Source: Taeniopygia guttata (taxonomy: Eukaryota > Chordata > Aves > Passeriformes > Estrildidae). Taken from it: a DNA stretch of 64,000 nucleotides. The position numbers were made by a program, and so were the translations under genes. The DNA lies in assembly GCF_048771995.1 (NCBI RefSeq), contig NC_133060.1, forward strand, positions 3,529,501 to 3,593,500. Direction: 5' to 3'. Positions 10,479 to 20,483 of the stretch are shown in pieces. Within the stretch, counting starts at the first letter, position 1. Every line of letters starts with the position of its first letter. The notes under the pieces were generated by a model. It ran no database searches. It saw nothing but the letters and a program-made list of their open reading frames with translations, and was not told where the DNA came from.

Positions 10479-13400
10479 GAAAGTCAGGGGCTCTATATTT
10501 TAGGGGACCGGAGCCACCATGAGCCCTTGATAAAATTAAAAATAGGTCCCCATAAACAAGAGTTCACCTTTTTGGTAGACACTGGGGCTGAGAAATCAAC
10601 TATTAAGCAAATACCTGAGGGATATAAAGTTTCCCCTGAAAAGGTACAAGTAATTGGGGCAAAAGGGGAACCCTTTAAGGTAAGTAAAATCAAAAATGTG
10701 GTATTCGAAACTGAAAATAAATTTGGAATAGGTGAACTCTTGCTCGTCCCTGAAACAGAATTTAATCTGTTAGGACGAGATTTAATTGTTGAACTGCAAT
10801 TAGAAATTAAAGTAAAAAATCAAGAGTTGGCAGTATCTGCTTATCCTTTGACTGTGGATGATCAAAAACAAATTAACCCCAATGTCTGGTACTCTCCGGA
10901 CACAATTAGTAGACTGGAAATGCCACCGATTAAAATCCAAATTTCCGAACCCCACATACCTGTGAAAGTAAGGCAGTATCCCATATCCTTAGAAGGACGG
11001 AGAGGATTGAAGCCAGAAATTGATCGATTGTTGGCACAAGGAGTCTTAGAGCCTTGTATGTCACCCTTTAACACCCCCATTTTGCCTGTAAAAAAACCTA
11101 ATGGGAAATATCGGCTCGTACATGATCTAAGGGAAATAAACAAAAGAACTATCACTTGGTTCCCTGTAGTAGCAAATCCATATACATTGCTAAGCAAACT
11201 AGGACCACATAATTCCTGGTATAGTGTGATTGATTTAAATGATGCCTTTTGGGCCTGTCCGCTGGCAGAAGAATGCCGTAATTATTTTGCTTTTGAATGG
11301 GAAGACATAGAGACGGGCCGGAGACAGCAATTAAGATGGACCGTGCTCCCCCAAGGGTTCACTGAATCCCCTAATCTGTTTGGACAGGCTCTAGAAGAAC
11401 TCTTAACAGAATATCAGGTACAAACGGGAAATGTGCTGTTACAATATGTAGATGATCTGCTCATAGCAGGGAATAATAAGGAGAATGTAAAGAAAGAAAC
11501 CATTCGACTCCTAAACTTTCTTGCACAAAAGGGACTACGGGTATCACAAGAAAAGTTACAATTTGTGGAGGAAAAAGTGAAATATCTGGGACATTATCTG
11601 TTTAACGGCCAGAAGATATTAGATCCAGAGCGTATTAAAGGAATTCTGGAATTACCTATGCCTGTCACTAAGAGGCAAATTCGGCAGGCATTAGGACTAT
11701 TTGGGTATTGTAGGCAATGGATAGAGAACTACAGCTTTAAAGTTAAATTCTTATATGAACAATTGCCTAAAGGAAAAATACCCAAGTGGACTCCTCAGGA
11801 TCAAGAGCAGTTTGCCAGTCTCAAAAGGGAGCTAAGTCAAGCACCAGTTTTAAGTCTCCCAGATTTAAAACGGCCATTCCATTTATTTGTTAACATACAT
11901 GAAGGAACGGCATTCGGAGTGTTAACTCAGGAATGGGCCGGACAAAAGAAACCGGTGGCATACCTATCAAAGCTGTTAGACCCTGTGAGCAGGGGTTGGC
12001 CGAGCTGTTTACAAATCATTGTTGCTGCTGCCCTATTACTTGAGGAAACAAATCGCATTACTTTTAATGGAGAAGTTATCTTATATGCGCCTCATAACAT
12101 CAGGGGAGTGCTACAACAAAAAGCAGAAAAATGGTTTACAGATAGCCGATTATTAAAGTATGAGGGAATACATATAGAATCCCCTAAACTATCTTTAAAA
12201 ACTATTGGAGCAGTTAACCCCGCTGAATTTTTGTACCCAGGAGAAGGTAATGAACTATTGCACAATTGTTTTCAAACAATTGAACAACAAACACGCATTA
12301 GGTCAGACTTAGAAGAAGAAGAACTACAATGTGGAGAAGTATTATTTATAGATGGGTCATCACGAATAGTGGAAGGTAAACGATTGTCTGGATATGCCAT
12401 TGTTAAGTGGGAAAAAGGAGAATTTAAGATAAGGGAGTGCCAGCTGGTCAGCACAAGCTTGTGAGCTATATGCATTGTGGAAAGCATTAGTGTCGCTGAA
12501 GGGAAAGGATGGAACTATATATACAGACTCACATTATGCGTTCGGAGTAGTACACACTTTTGGGAAAATATGGGAGGAAAGAGGATTTATTAACTCACGG
12601 GGAAAAGAGCTGGTACACCAGGAATTAATTCGGCGAGTTCTGGGGGCATTGAAAATGCCAAATAAAATAGCAGTTGTACATATAAAGGGACACCAGCAAG
12701 GTACAAGTTATCAAGTTAGGGGAAATAATGCAGCTGATACAGAAGCAAAACGAGTGGCAGGCAATTATAATATAATTCTGACTATGCAACAAGTACCTGT
12801 TAGTAAAAATTTGAGTTTTGAGACTGCAGAAAAAGAAAAACTAGAACAAATGGGAGCTAAGGAACAGGATGGGAAATACATATTGCCAGATGGGAGAGAA
12901 GTCTTGCCGAAGGGCATAGCAATTGAAATATTTTCAAAAATACACAGCAAAACACACTGGGGAACTCAGGCGTTAGTTGATCATTTCAATCGACGGTATG
13001 CCTGTATAGGCGTATATAATATAGCAAAGACAGTCACGGCAGCCTGCGAGACCTGTCAAAAGGTTAATCGAAAAAACATAAAACAGAGACCTCTTGGGGG
13101 ACGTTCCCCAGCATACAGACCTTTCTCACATATACAAGTAGATTTTACTGAACTACCTAGAGTAGGGCGTTACAAATATTTATTAGTAATGGTGGATCAT
13201 TTAACACATTATGTTGAGGCTTTTCCTACCTCCAGGGCAACCACTAACCAAGTCACTAAAGTGTTACTTGAACATGTTATACCTCGATATGGAGTACCTG
13301 AAGTAATCGACTCGGACAGAGGAACGCATTTTGTGTCAAAATTTGTTAGAGATCTGACAGAAAGCTTGGGTATTAAGTGGGAATACCATACACCATGGCA

Positions 13401-13947
13401 TCCACAAAGTTCAGGAAAAGTTGAAAGGATGAATGGAGAAATTAAAACTATTTTGACTAAACTGATGATAGAAACCAAATTATCATGGATTAAATGCCTA
13501 CCTATGGCACTATTAATTCTCAGAACCAGACCCCGAGCAGATGTAGGAATATCAGCGTTTGAAATGGTGTATGGAATGTCCTACAGAATTGAAAGCCCAC
13601 AAACAAATGTTTTAATTAGAGACCGTGTGATTAATGAATATGTTTCACAATTAGCAGAACATCGTAACCAGCTTTGGGAACATGGACTGATTGTGCAACG
13701 ACCCCCGTTGGACTTAAAAATACACAAAGTTAAACCTGGGGATTGGATATTGATTGAAGTGTGGAAGGAACAAACCCTAAAACCCAATTGGGAGGGACCT
13801 TATCTCGTTTTGTTGACAACAGAAACAGCTGTCCGGACTGCTGAGCGTGGATGGACTCATGCCAGCCGCATTAAAGGCTCAGTGACGAGACCCCACTGGA
13901 AAGTAATCAGTACTCCAGGTGACACCAAGATAACTCTAAAAAGATAA
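10479..13947 (+). pseudogene. pol: pro-pol of ERV provirus 1, one frameshift in RNase H
   Basis: The pro-pol frame follows the gag TAG without a shift, the arrangement that gammaretroviruses use for stop-codon readthrough. Order: protease with LVDTGAEKS (DTG at 10578), reverse transcriptase with LPQGF and YVDD (about 11445-11456), RNase H starting LFIDGSS, integrase with HSKTH and CETC zinc ligands, catalytic D/D/E segments and a WEGPY tail. The frame breaks near 12440: the first frame stops at 12462-12464 while the RNase H continues in the next frame to 13947. The lesion removes most of RNase H and integrase from the translated product. Everything else is open. Confidence 0.93.
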
Positions 13948-13951
13948 CGAA

Positions 13952-14092
13952 ATGATAAAGACTTTATTTGATTTTTTTGCTGCATTACCTTTTGGTATAA
14001 AGTGTGTATTGCTGTTTATATTTGCTATAATTATTTCCTTTTTTATCTATTATATATGGAAGCGTACAACGTGTGCTGAAGGAAATTGTTAG
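13952..14092 (+). CDS. 46-residue membrane-type frame between pol and env
   Basis: An ATG five bases after the pol stop opens a 46-codon frame. Residues 18-36 are strongly hydrophobic (KCVLLFIFAIIISFF), followed by aromatic residues, WKR and a short tail with two cysteines. That is the layout of a single-pass membrane microprotein. No family is recognised. It could be chance coding in an A/T-rich inter-gene stretch, or an accessory protein read from a spliced env-type message. Confidence 0.35.
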   Translation: MIKTLFDFFAALPFGIKCVLLFIFAIIISFFIYYIWKRTTCAEGNC

Positions 14093-14102
14093 GCATATGT
14101 AG

Positions 14103-14585
14103 CCACACAATAGTGAATATGAAAGATATGCTGATGTAAATAATATATGTACTCTAGATATACAAATTAGTTGTAATGATTTAAACTACAGTTGTTATCC
14201 ATTTGCTTGTTTTAGGCATAAGGTATGCCGGGATAAATGGTGGACACGCTGTGAATGTGGATACCCTCAATATTATTGTTACCATTCCAATGAACCAGTC
14301 CTCTTTGTGGCTGAAATCTTGGTTATAAAGTGTAGAAGGGAAGTACTAACTGTGTCTTGCTTTGCCCCATTAGTTCAAGCTGCAAAGTGGGAAGCCTATG
14401 TAAACAGGCAGAAATCCCGAAACAGCTGTTCTCCTGAAGAATTCCCTTGCTGCCGAGATGTTACACCCCGTGACTCGAAGCAACCGAGTCGACGGGCGAG
14501 GCAGAAAAGGAACAGACTGTGGAGAAAAGAACCAGAACAATGGGACACAAAAGCAGGAACAACAGAGCTTCCCCAGGATTGGTAA
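14103..14585 (+). other. Cysteine-rich open frame overlapping the start of env
   Basis: The frame runs stop to stop for 160 codons. Its first third has nine cysteines in about 47 residues, including CFRHKVC and RCECGYPQYYC. There is no ATG before the cysteine cluster (the first in frame is at 14307), so it would need splicing or a non-ATG start. Its last third overlaps the env start in another frame. A second cysteine-rich frame follows env (16378-16593). Function unknown. Confidence 0.35.
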
Positions 14586-16377
14586 AAATCTACTTAAATT
14601 GGTAAAATTGACAGACACCCTTTTTCCTGGTATACCGTTAGTCTTGATATTGATAATAACCCTGGCAGAAGGGGGAAACCCACATGAACCATTCAAGTGG
14701 GAACTAATATCTTGGGAAGGAACGAGAACAATAGCCACTTTTAGCAACACAGGTCCACCTGAATTCATAGTAAAACTTTGTGATTTAGTACCGATACATT
14801 GTGAAAAAGGACCTCCATTTTATATATGCCCGGCTTCTGGACCGTCTTACTGTAATTATCCCGGACATTATTATTGTGGCTATTGGGGATGTGAAACAAT
14901 AGCCTCGGGCTGGTCAGTAAAGGCTCCTGATAAATATATAAAAGCAACCTGGACTCCTAACGGATGTGTACCTGAACAAACAGGTGTAGATCTTACAGGT
15001 CTGCGTGACGTGGATTATGTAGCTTCACAGGACAAGGAAGTCTGTACCCGCATCAAATTTCAAGTATTACATCCCCTAGGAGACAAGTGGTTAGTAGGAC
15101 TAACATGGGGAATACGTGTCTATGGAGGAATTCCTAAAGACGGGGGAGGGCATTTTCTCATAAGAAAAGTTAAAATACCACATGATTCACTCCCTGTTGG
15201 GCCGAATAAAGTATTGAATTCACCCATTTCCCCTACGAAAAAGATAGTCCCTGCAAGTGTTACAACCACTTGTCCAAACCCCTTATCAATAACAAATAGA
15301 ACAGCTAATGACGTGGTGACTGTTAGGGATTCAGGTGTGTTGAAATCCAAAGACCCTTTATGGGATTTAATGCAAGCCTCTTATCGTGCCCTTAATGAAA
15401 GCAAACCAAATTTAACTAAGGAATGCTGGTTATGTTATAATGTTAGACCACCATATTTTGAGGCGATTGGAAAACCAGCTAAGATTCAATGGTCTAGTGG
15501 TTCAAACCCACGAGAATGCCCATGGAATGACCAGAAAAACCATGCGCAGGGAATTACTATTCAATTAGTAACAGGTCAAGGAAAATGTATCGGTACAGTG
15601 CCCAAAAATTATCAGCCTTTGTGCAACCAAACGACAATAATCACTACAAAAACTATAAATAAACACAAGAATAGAAATGACAAATGGGCTATCCCGACAC
15701 CAGGAGCTAAATGGGTTTGTTCAGACATCGGAGTAACGCCTTGCCTATCCCTAAACGTGTTTGATCAATCTCAGTTTTGCGTACAGGTGATAATTGTTCC
15801 TCGTCTGATCTATCACACCTCTGAGGAAGTGTTACGCCACTTTGAAGGAGACCTGAATATACAAAAACGAGAACCAATTACAGTGGTAACCTTAGCTACA
15901 CTGCTGATAGCGGGTGGAGTTGGAGCAGGTACAGGCATAGCCTCCCTAGTAAAAAGTCAGGAATTACAAAGTTTACAGATGGCTGTAGATGAAGATTTAC
16001 CAAAAATAGAACAATCTATCCAAAATTTAGCCACTTCAGTAAAGTCTTTATCAGAATTAGTACTGCAAAATAGAAGAGGATTAGATCTATTATTCCTAAA
16101 AGAAGGGGGGTTATGTGTAGCTCTCAATGAAGAATGTTGCTCTTTTGCTGATGATACGGGAGTAGTTCAGGACACTATGTCTGAACTCTGGAAAAGGTTA
16201 AATCAACGTAGAAAAGATCGTGAGGCGGGCAGGACGTGGTATGAAAATTGGTTTAATGTTTCACCTTGGCTAACCACCTTGCTGTCTGCCTTAGCAGGAC
16301 TGCTTATTATATTGATTCTGGGACTTATATTCGGGCCTTGTATATTACGCTGTATTGTACACGATATTAAAAAATGA
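14458..16377 (+). CDS. env: env of ERV provirus 1, full-length open frame (639 aa)
   Basis: A gammaretrovirus-type envelope glycoprotein that would mediate receptor binding and membrane fusion. The N-terminus has an unusually long hydrophilic lead (about 45 residues) before the hydrophobic signal-like stretch PLVLILIITLAEG. The surface subunit contains CWLC, the motif used for disulfide linkage to the transmembrane subunit. A dibasic site (IQKRE) precedes a glycine/alanine-rich fusion-peptide-like stretch. The transmembrane subunit has a leucine heptad region, the conserved LQNRRGLDLLF segment and a CX6CC cluster, then a membrane anchor near the C-terminus. No stop or frameshift interrupts it, unlike gag and pol. 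An internal ATG closer to the signal peptide could be the real start. Confidence 0.9.
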   Translation: MLHPVTRSNRVDGRGRKGTDCGEKNQNNGTQKQEQQSFPRIGKNLLKLVKLTDTLFPGIPLVLILIITLAEGGNPHEPFKWELISWEGTRTIATFSNTGPPEFIVKLCDLVPIHCEKGPPFYICPASGPSYCNYPGHYYCGYWGCETIASGWSVKAPDKYIKATWTPNGCVPEQTGVDLTGLRDVDYVASQDKEVCTRIKFQVLHPLGDKWLVGLTWGIRVYGGIPKDGGGHFLIRKVKIPHDSLPVGPNKVLNSPISPTKKIVPASVTTTCPNPLSITNRTANDVVTVRDSGVLKSKDPLWDLMQASYRALNESKPNLTKECWLCYNVRPPYFEAIGKPAKIQWSSGSNPRECPWNDQKNHAQGITIQLVTGQGKCIGTVPKNYQPLCNQTTIITTKTINKHKNRNDKWAIPTPGAKWVCSDIGVTPCLSLNVFDQSQFCVQVIIVPRLIYHTSEEVLRHFEGDLNIQKREPITVVTLATLLIAGGVGAGTGIASLVKSQELQSLQMAVDEDLPKIEQSIQNLATSVKSLSELVLQNRRGLDLLFLKEGGLCVALNEECCSFADDTGVVQDTMSELWKRLNQRRKDREAGRTWYENWFNVSPWLTTLLSALAGLLIILILGLIFGPCILRCIVHDIKK

Positions 16378-16593
16378 TTTGTCATAGCTAAACTGCTAAT
16401 TTTAACTACGAGGTCGGGGGAAAAATATAAAAATGCATCTATTAATGAGAATGAAGATTGTTGTGAATGTGTTATGCCACGAGGGGGCTACGCCTATTGT
16501 AATTGTGAAGTATTACCATGTGAGTGTTATGATAAATGTTGGGATTGTGGAAAAAGGTTTATTTGCAGTGCCGAGAATGAAAGCAACGTCTAA
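16378..16593 (+). other. Cysteine-rich frame directly after the env stop, same frame
   Basis: Immediately after the env TGA the same frame stays open for 71 codons to TAA at 16591. It has ten cysteines in its last 50 residues, in pairs such as YCNC, PCECY and KCWDC, and no ATG before the cluster. It could be reached by env readthrough, by splicing, or be a remnant of an accessory gene. The spacing of its cysteines recalls the frame ahead of env, so the two may be related. Confidence 0.35.
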
Positions 16594-16610
16594 TAAACAA
16601 TAATAGGATA

Positions 16611-16628
16611 AAAAGAAAAAGGGGGGAA
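16611..16628 (+). promoter_or_regulatory. Polypurine tract
   Basis: An A/G-only run ending in six G and AA, directly before the 3' LTR; this primes plus-strand DNA synthesis in retroviruses. Confidence 0.85.
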
Positions 16629-16629
16629 T

Positions 16630-17089
16630 TGTAAGAACCTATAGATTGAGATATTGTTTATTAAGATATATGTAAAGGTTAGACAACTGTGAGAAAAATA
16701 CAGACTGAGGTATGGTCTATTGAGATAAGGTTAGGCCACGGAGGTATGCAAACAGCGAAGGGACACAGCTGATGCAAGGTAAGATAACAACCACTTACAC
16801 CGGAGACTGCCTATGCAAGATAAGATCACAACAACCATTCACACCAGAGACTGCTTATACAAACACAAGATAACGGCAGGAATTGGCTTGCAAATTCCAG
16901 GGAGACAAAAGAAGAAATTGGAATAAAAGAAGACAGTTTGAGCGAATCGGGGTAGCAGTCAGTGGAGCTTCGGTTTTTGAAGTTCTCTGTCTGCTGCCCA
17001 ACGCTGTTACCCTTGTTCATATCCTACTTGCTGTAAATTAATAAAATTCTTAATTGGATTATGTTCCAATGTGGCGCAAATTTATAACA
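16630..17089 (+). repeat. 3' LTR of ERV provirus 1
   Basis: Starts TGTAAGAACC and ends TTTATAACA; AATAAA at 17040-17045. Relative to the 5' LTR it has 43 extra bases near 16770-16815 that repeat neighbouring sequence (an imperfect GATGCAAGRTAAGAT / CCGGAGACTGC tandem). Confidence 0.93.
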
Positions 17090-17290
17090 TGATTATTGAT
17101 AAGTCACTGATACTGATTATTGATAACTCCTTGCTATTGATCATTGATAACTCCCTGCTATTATTTATTGACAATCCACTGCTATTGATTATTGATAACT
17201 CACTGATACTGATTATTGATCACTCCCTGCTATTGATTATTCACAGTTCACTGCTATTGTTTATTGATAACTCCCTGCTATTGAATTGGA
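17090..17290. repeat. 24-base minisatellite beside the provirus
   Basis: About eight imperfect copies of a unit close to CCTGCTATTGATTATTGATA plus ACTC. It abuts the 3' LTR directly and has no counterpart in unit 2 at the matching junction (45500). Confidence 0.85.
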
Positions 17291-17674
17291 GGTGGGGAGA
17301 TGAAGGAACAATGGGGGGAAATCTCCTTTTTTCCCTTTTCTTTCTCCTGTTTTTGCCCCTCTCTCTCCCACGACACAGACGAATGTGGGAGTTGTAATTT
17401 TTCTTCTTTCCCCCATTCCCCCTGCCGCTCCCCACGCGGTTCCCCTTGTGCTGCGACCCTGCCTCCCTCCCCCTCGCCACGCGGTCGCTCCCTCCGCCCC
17501 CGCCTTTCCCATGCCCGCCCCGTTCCCGGGGTCTCCTGCTTTCCCGGGGGGTTTCCCTGCCCCCGCCCCGTCCTCATCGGCTGCGGGTCCGTTTCCCCCT
17601 CCCCCAGTTCAGGGGATAGATCAGGTACCCCGCTGGTGCCCGGGGGCCTCGGGAAGCCGCACCCACAATAAACC
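17291..17674. other. Pyrimidine-rich, GC-rich stretch without a gene
   Basis: C/T-rich sequence ending in an AATAAA at about 17668. It could be an old LTR end, but I see no partner or clear boundary. The long open frames crossing it are caused by composition. Confidence 0.3.
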
Positions 17675-18066
17675 CGAGTGTGCCCCGAGCCCCGAGTGTG
17701 CCCCGAGCCCCGTGTGTGCCCCGTGTGTGCCCCGTGTGTGCCCCATGTGTGCCCCAAGCCCCGTGTGTGCCCCGTGTGTGCCCCGTCTGTGCCCCGTGTG
17801 TGCCCCGAGCCCCGTGTGTGCCCCCAGCCCCGTGGGGGCCCCGTGTGTGCCTGAGCCCCGTGTGTGCCCTGAGTGTGCCCCATGTGTGCCCCGTGTGTGC
17901 CCCGTGTGTGCCCCATGTGCGCCCCATGTGTGCCCCGTGTGTGCCCCGTGTGTGCCCCGAGCCCTGTGTGTGCCCCCAGCCCCGTGTGTGCCCCGAGCCC
18001 CGTGTCCGCCCCCAGCCCCGTGTCCGCCCCCAGCCCCGTGTCCGCCCCCAGCCCCGTGTCCGCCAT
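17675..18066. repeat. 11-base GC-rich minisatellite
   Basis: Repeats close to GTGTGTGCCCC, interspersed with CCGAGCCCC, ending in four copies of GTGTCCGCCCCCAGCCCC. It produces long meaningless open frames rich in Cys-Val-Pro on one strand and Gly-Thr-His on the other. Confidence 0.9.
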
Positions 18067-18645
18067 CCGTCTGTCCATGCGCTCAGACTGAGCCCGCAGC
18101 GCCCGGGGGAAAGCGGCGGCCGCCTCCCCGCTCCTCCCGCGCGTCCGCCAGCGCCCGCTCGGACTGGCCACGCACGGCAACACGAGATGGTGGGAGGAGA
18201 AGCTCCTTACTTCAAGGAAACGAGGCCATGGTCAGAGGCAAATTCTCCAGGGGCTGCAGAGCCCTGTGAGCACAGGGTGAACCTGCACTGGGAGCAGCAG
18301 CTGGAGGTTTCTGCACATGGGGAAGGGAATTCCCAGAGCACTCGAGCCTCAACACGGACAAATATTCTGCAGTCTCCAGCAACAACTGGCTTTGGGATTT
18401 ACGCTGTTGCAGCTCTTCTGGCTGTGAGGATGACCTGAAAATGTGAAGCAAGTGCATCATCTCTCCAATGGCTGTGGCAGCACCAGGGTTTGGGTTTTTT
18501 GGTTGACACAGGAAAATGAGCTGTGAGCAGCATCTGTGCCAGGGAGGAAAGTGCCCCTGGAGCTGGGGCTGAGAACCCGGGGTCGATGTGAGCACCTGTG
18601 GGTGGGAAGGAAGCTGGCAGAGCGCTGAGTTTGCTTTTCCTGCAG
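18067..18645 (+). other. CpG-rich stretch, then intron of the PAK paralogue
   Basis: 18067-18180 is CpG-rich with no gene seen. From about 18470 the sequence resembles the intron before the last kinase exon of units 1 and 2 (a shared GGGTTTGGGTTTTTT block, then a similar stretch), so it belongs to the PAK paralogue that follows. Confidence 0.45.
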
Positions 18646-19321
18646 GCTCGCGCTCTGATCCGGCACAACGGGCCCCCGCAGCTGCAGGAGCCCGGGCGCC
18701 TGTCGGCTCTGCTGCGGGACTGCCTCGAGTGCAGCCTGGAGCAGGACGAGGAGCGGCGCTGCTCTGCCCAGGAGCTGCTGCAGGTGAATGCCGAGCGGCT
18801 GCAGGGGAAGCAGCAGCGCCAGGGAGGGGTTTTCTGGTGGGGCCCTCCGATAGTCTCCAGTCTCGCTGCGTTCCACACGCAAAGCAAGCAGAACCCTCGC
18901 CTGGTTTGGCTTGGCAGGGTCCTTTCGAGGGCATCTGCACCTGGTGCCCCACAAGGAGCGGGGCCATCTTCAGGCAGGGCAGGTGCTCAGAGCCCTGCCT
19001 GACCTGAGCTTGGATGTTCCCAGGGAAGAGGCACCTCCCACATCTCTGGGCACCTTCTGTCAGTGTTTCCCCACTCTCCTGGCAAAAGGATTCTGCCCTA
19101 GATCTAACCTGAGCCTGCTTCCCTCTCCTGAGTTTCTGACCATTTCCCTTTGTCCTGTTGCAACAGAGCCTGTGAGGAAGTTGACTCTGGAAAGTAACGG
19201 TTCATTTCTTTCTTTTTTATCCTTTGGGCAGCACCCATTTTTATCATCAGCCAAGCTTCTCTCCAGCCTGACCCCTCTGATCACCGCAGCAAAGCAACTG
19301 AGGGAGCAGCGGAGGAGATGA
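18646..19321 (+). CDS. Last two exons of a diverged PAK-like kinase
   Basis: Exon 18646-18783 (138 bases, 46 codons) is homologous to the C-lobe exon of units 1 and 2; by hand alignment 25 of 46 residues match, so it is an older paralogue. It keeps DEERRCSAQELLQ. The final exon 19232-19321 encodes HPFLSSAKLLSSLTPLITAA and a short basic tail ending RRR, then TGA; it matches the C-terminus of PAK kinases. Acceptors and donors are GT-AG and phases fit. No earlier exon of this paralogue is present: upstream lie minisatellites and the provirus. It may be a 3' gene remnant, or it may supply the terminal exon for the unit 1 kinase, whose own last exon is missing. Confidence 0.8.
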
Positions 19322-19467
19322 AGCACTTGAAAACAGCTGTTAGTTACAGTAGTTAGTGAGGACAACTAGTTAGTGATGGTAGTTAGCAGTGCTAGTTGGT
19401 TATGTTGGTTAGGACACCCTGTTTGTTACAGTTCTTATGACAGCCTGTTTGGCATGGCAGTTTTTTG

Positions 19468-19473
19468 AATAAA
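19468..19473 (+). terminator. Polyadenylation signal of the PAK-like 3' exon
   Basis: AATAAA 147 bases after the TGA stop at 19319-19321. The 3' untranslated region between them has diverged repeats of a GTTAGT-type block. Confidence 0.6.
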
Positions 19474-19474
19474 A

Positions 19475-20483
19475 ACTCTGTTAAACCACAACTCCCTTGG
19501 CGTGTCCCTTCCTCCTCCCTCTGTGACTCAGCTGCCCGGAGCAATGTGAGGGGAGAGCGGGCCCAGCCTCGCCCAGAGCTGAGCCCCAGCAGAGCCCTGG
19601 CAGAGCCCAGAGCAGCCTGGGCATCTGCAGAGTCAGCCTGGAAGGAGGCGCTCGGAGCCTTCTCGGCTGCACCCGACTCTTGGGTACAAACTGCGTGTGC
19701 TGGAAAATGCCCCCGGCTCTGCCAGAGGGCAGAAGGGGCCCGGGGAAGGCCCCAGTGCTCCCTGCAAGGGAAACACCTGCCCTGGGTTTGTTATAAAGGA
19801 CTATGTAGTTGTGGCTTTTGCTGTGATGTCTTGGCTTCTGCAACTTATTCTTAATCGCAACGATTTAGATACAGTACAGCTTGTAATCACTTTTAACATG
19901 CATTTGCTGTAGTATAATTTGTCAGCTTTTTGTGGTCAATGCCCTGGCCCCTGTGTAGCTCATATCCTCAGAACATCATTCATGGATGATAGTTTAGTTT
20001 GTGCACAGTGTGAAAAACATACATGATAGTTTTGGCTTTTCCAAAATATTGAAGTGGATGCCATGTGTTGTGCATTAGAATGTTAACGTTTGCAGAAGTA
20101 GCTGTAGTTGTGAAATAATAACTAATGCTTTTCTTTTTGTTACTAACTGACAATAATAACTCAGAGATATTTGTGAAACAGCCAATGTTGATTTAAAGTA
20201 CTTGTGGAAGTAGCTAAGACCGTCTGCATGGCCAGATAACGTTTAAGGAACGGGTGTGATGAGGACCCTGCCGCTGACCCTTCGACTGTCAGTAACTGTC
20301 GCCTGCTGATGTGGAAACCCAGGGCACCGGGAATATTTCTCTGTCTGCTCTGGGGTGTCCTGACCCCCAGGGGAGCACTGACTTTGACCCTCATTCATGG
20401 AGAAAACTTCCAAAGCTTCAAAGTAAGCTAGAAACCACAAAAGTGTGAAATAGATTGTAGAGATTGCAGAGAGTAGTGGTGTA
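19475..20483. other. No gene seen
   Basis: A GC-rich stretch (to about 19790) and then A/T-rich sequence. I recognise no exon, RNA gene or complete element. The part from about 20160 runs into the LTR at 20484 and may be internal retroviral sequence. Confidence 0.4.

Larger units (their letters stand above)
8208..17089 (+). mobile_element. ERV provirus 1 (class I, gammaretrovirus-like), nearly full length
   Basis: An 8.9 kb provirus: LTR, primer binding site, gag, pro-pol, env, polypurine tract, LTR. Class I assignment rests on gag and pol being in one frame separated by TAG, one CCHC zinc knuckle, a GPY-type integrase tail and a gamma-type env. Gag and pol each carry one frameshift. The LTRs differ by about 17 substitutions and two indels by hand count over 417 shared bases (around 4%), so it is not very recent. 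No target-site duplication is visible: the left flank is ATATCTGG and the right flank is TGATTATT. Confidence 0.95.

Noticed and set aside
13900..14000. Target-site duplication for provirus 1 in nearby TGAT or CTGG words
   Set aside because: The bases directly flanking the LTRs (8200-8207 and 17090-17097) do not match each other; chosen words further away would be arbitrary.
17278..18269. Open frames of about 300 codons on both strands
   Set aside because: They come from the 11-base GC-rich minisatellite and biased composition.
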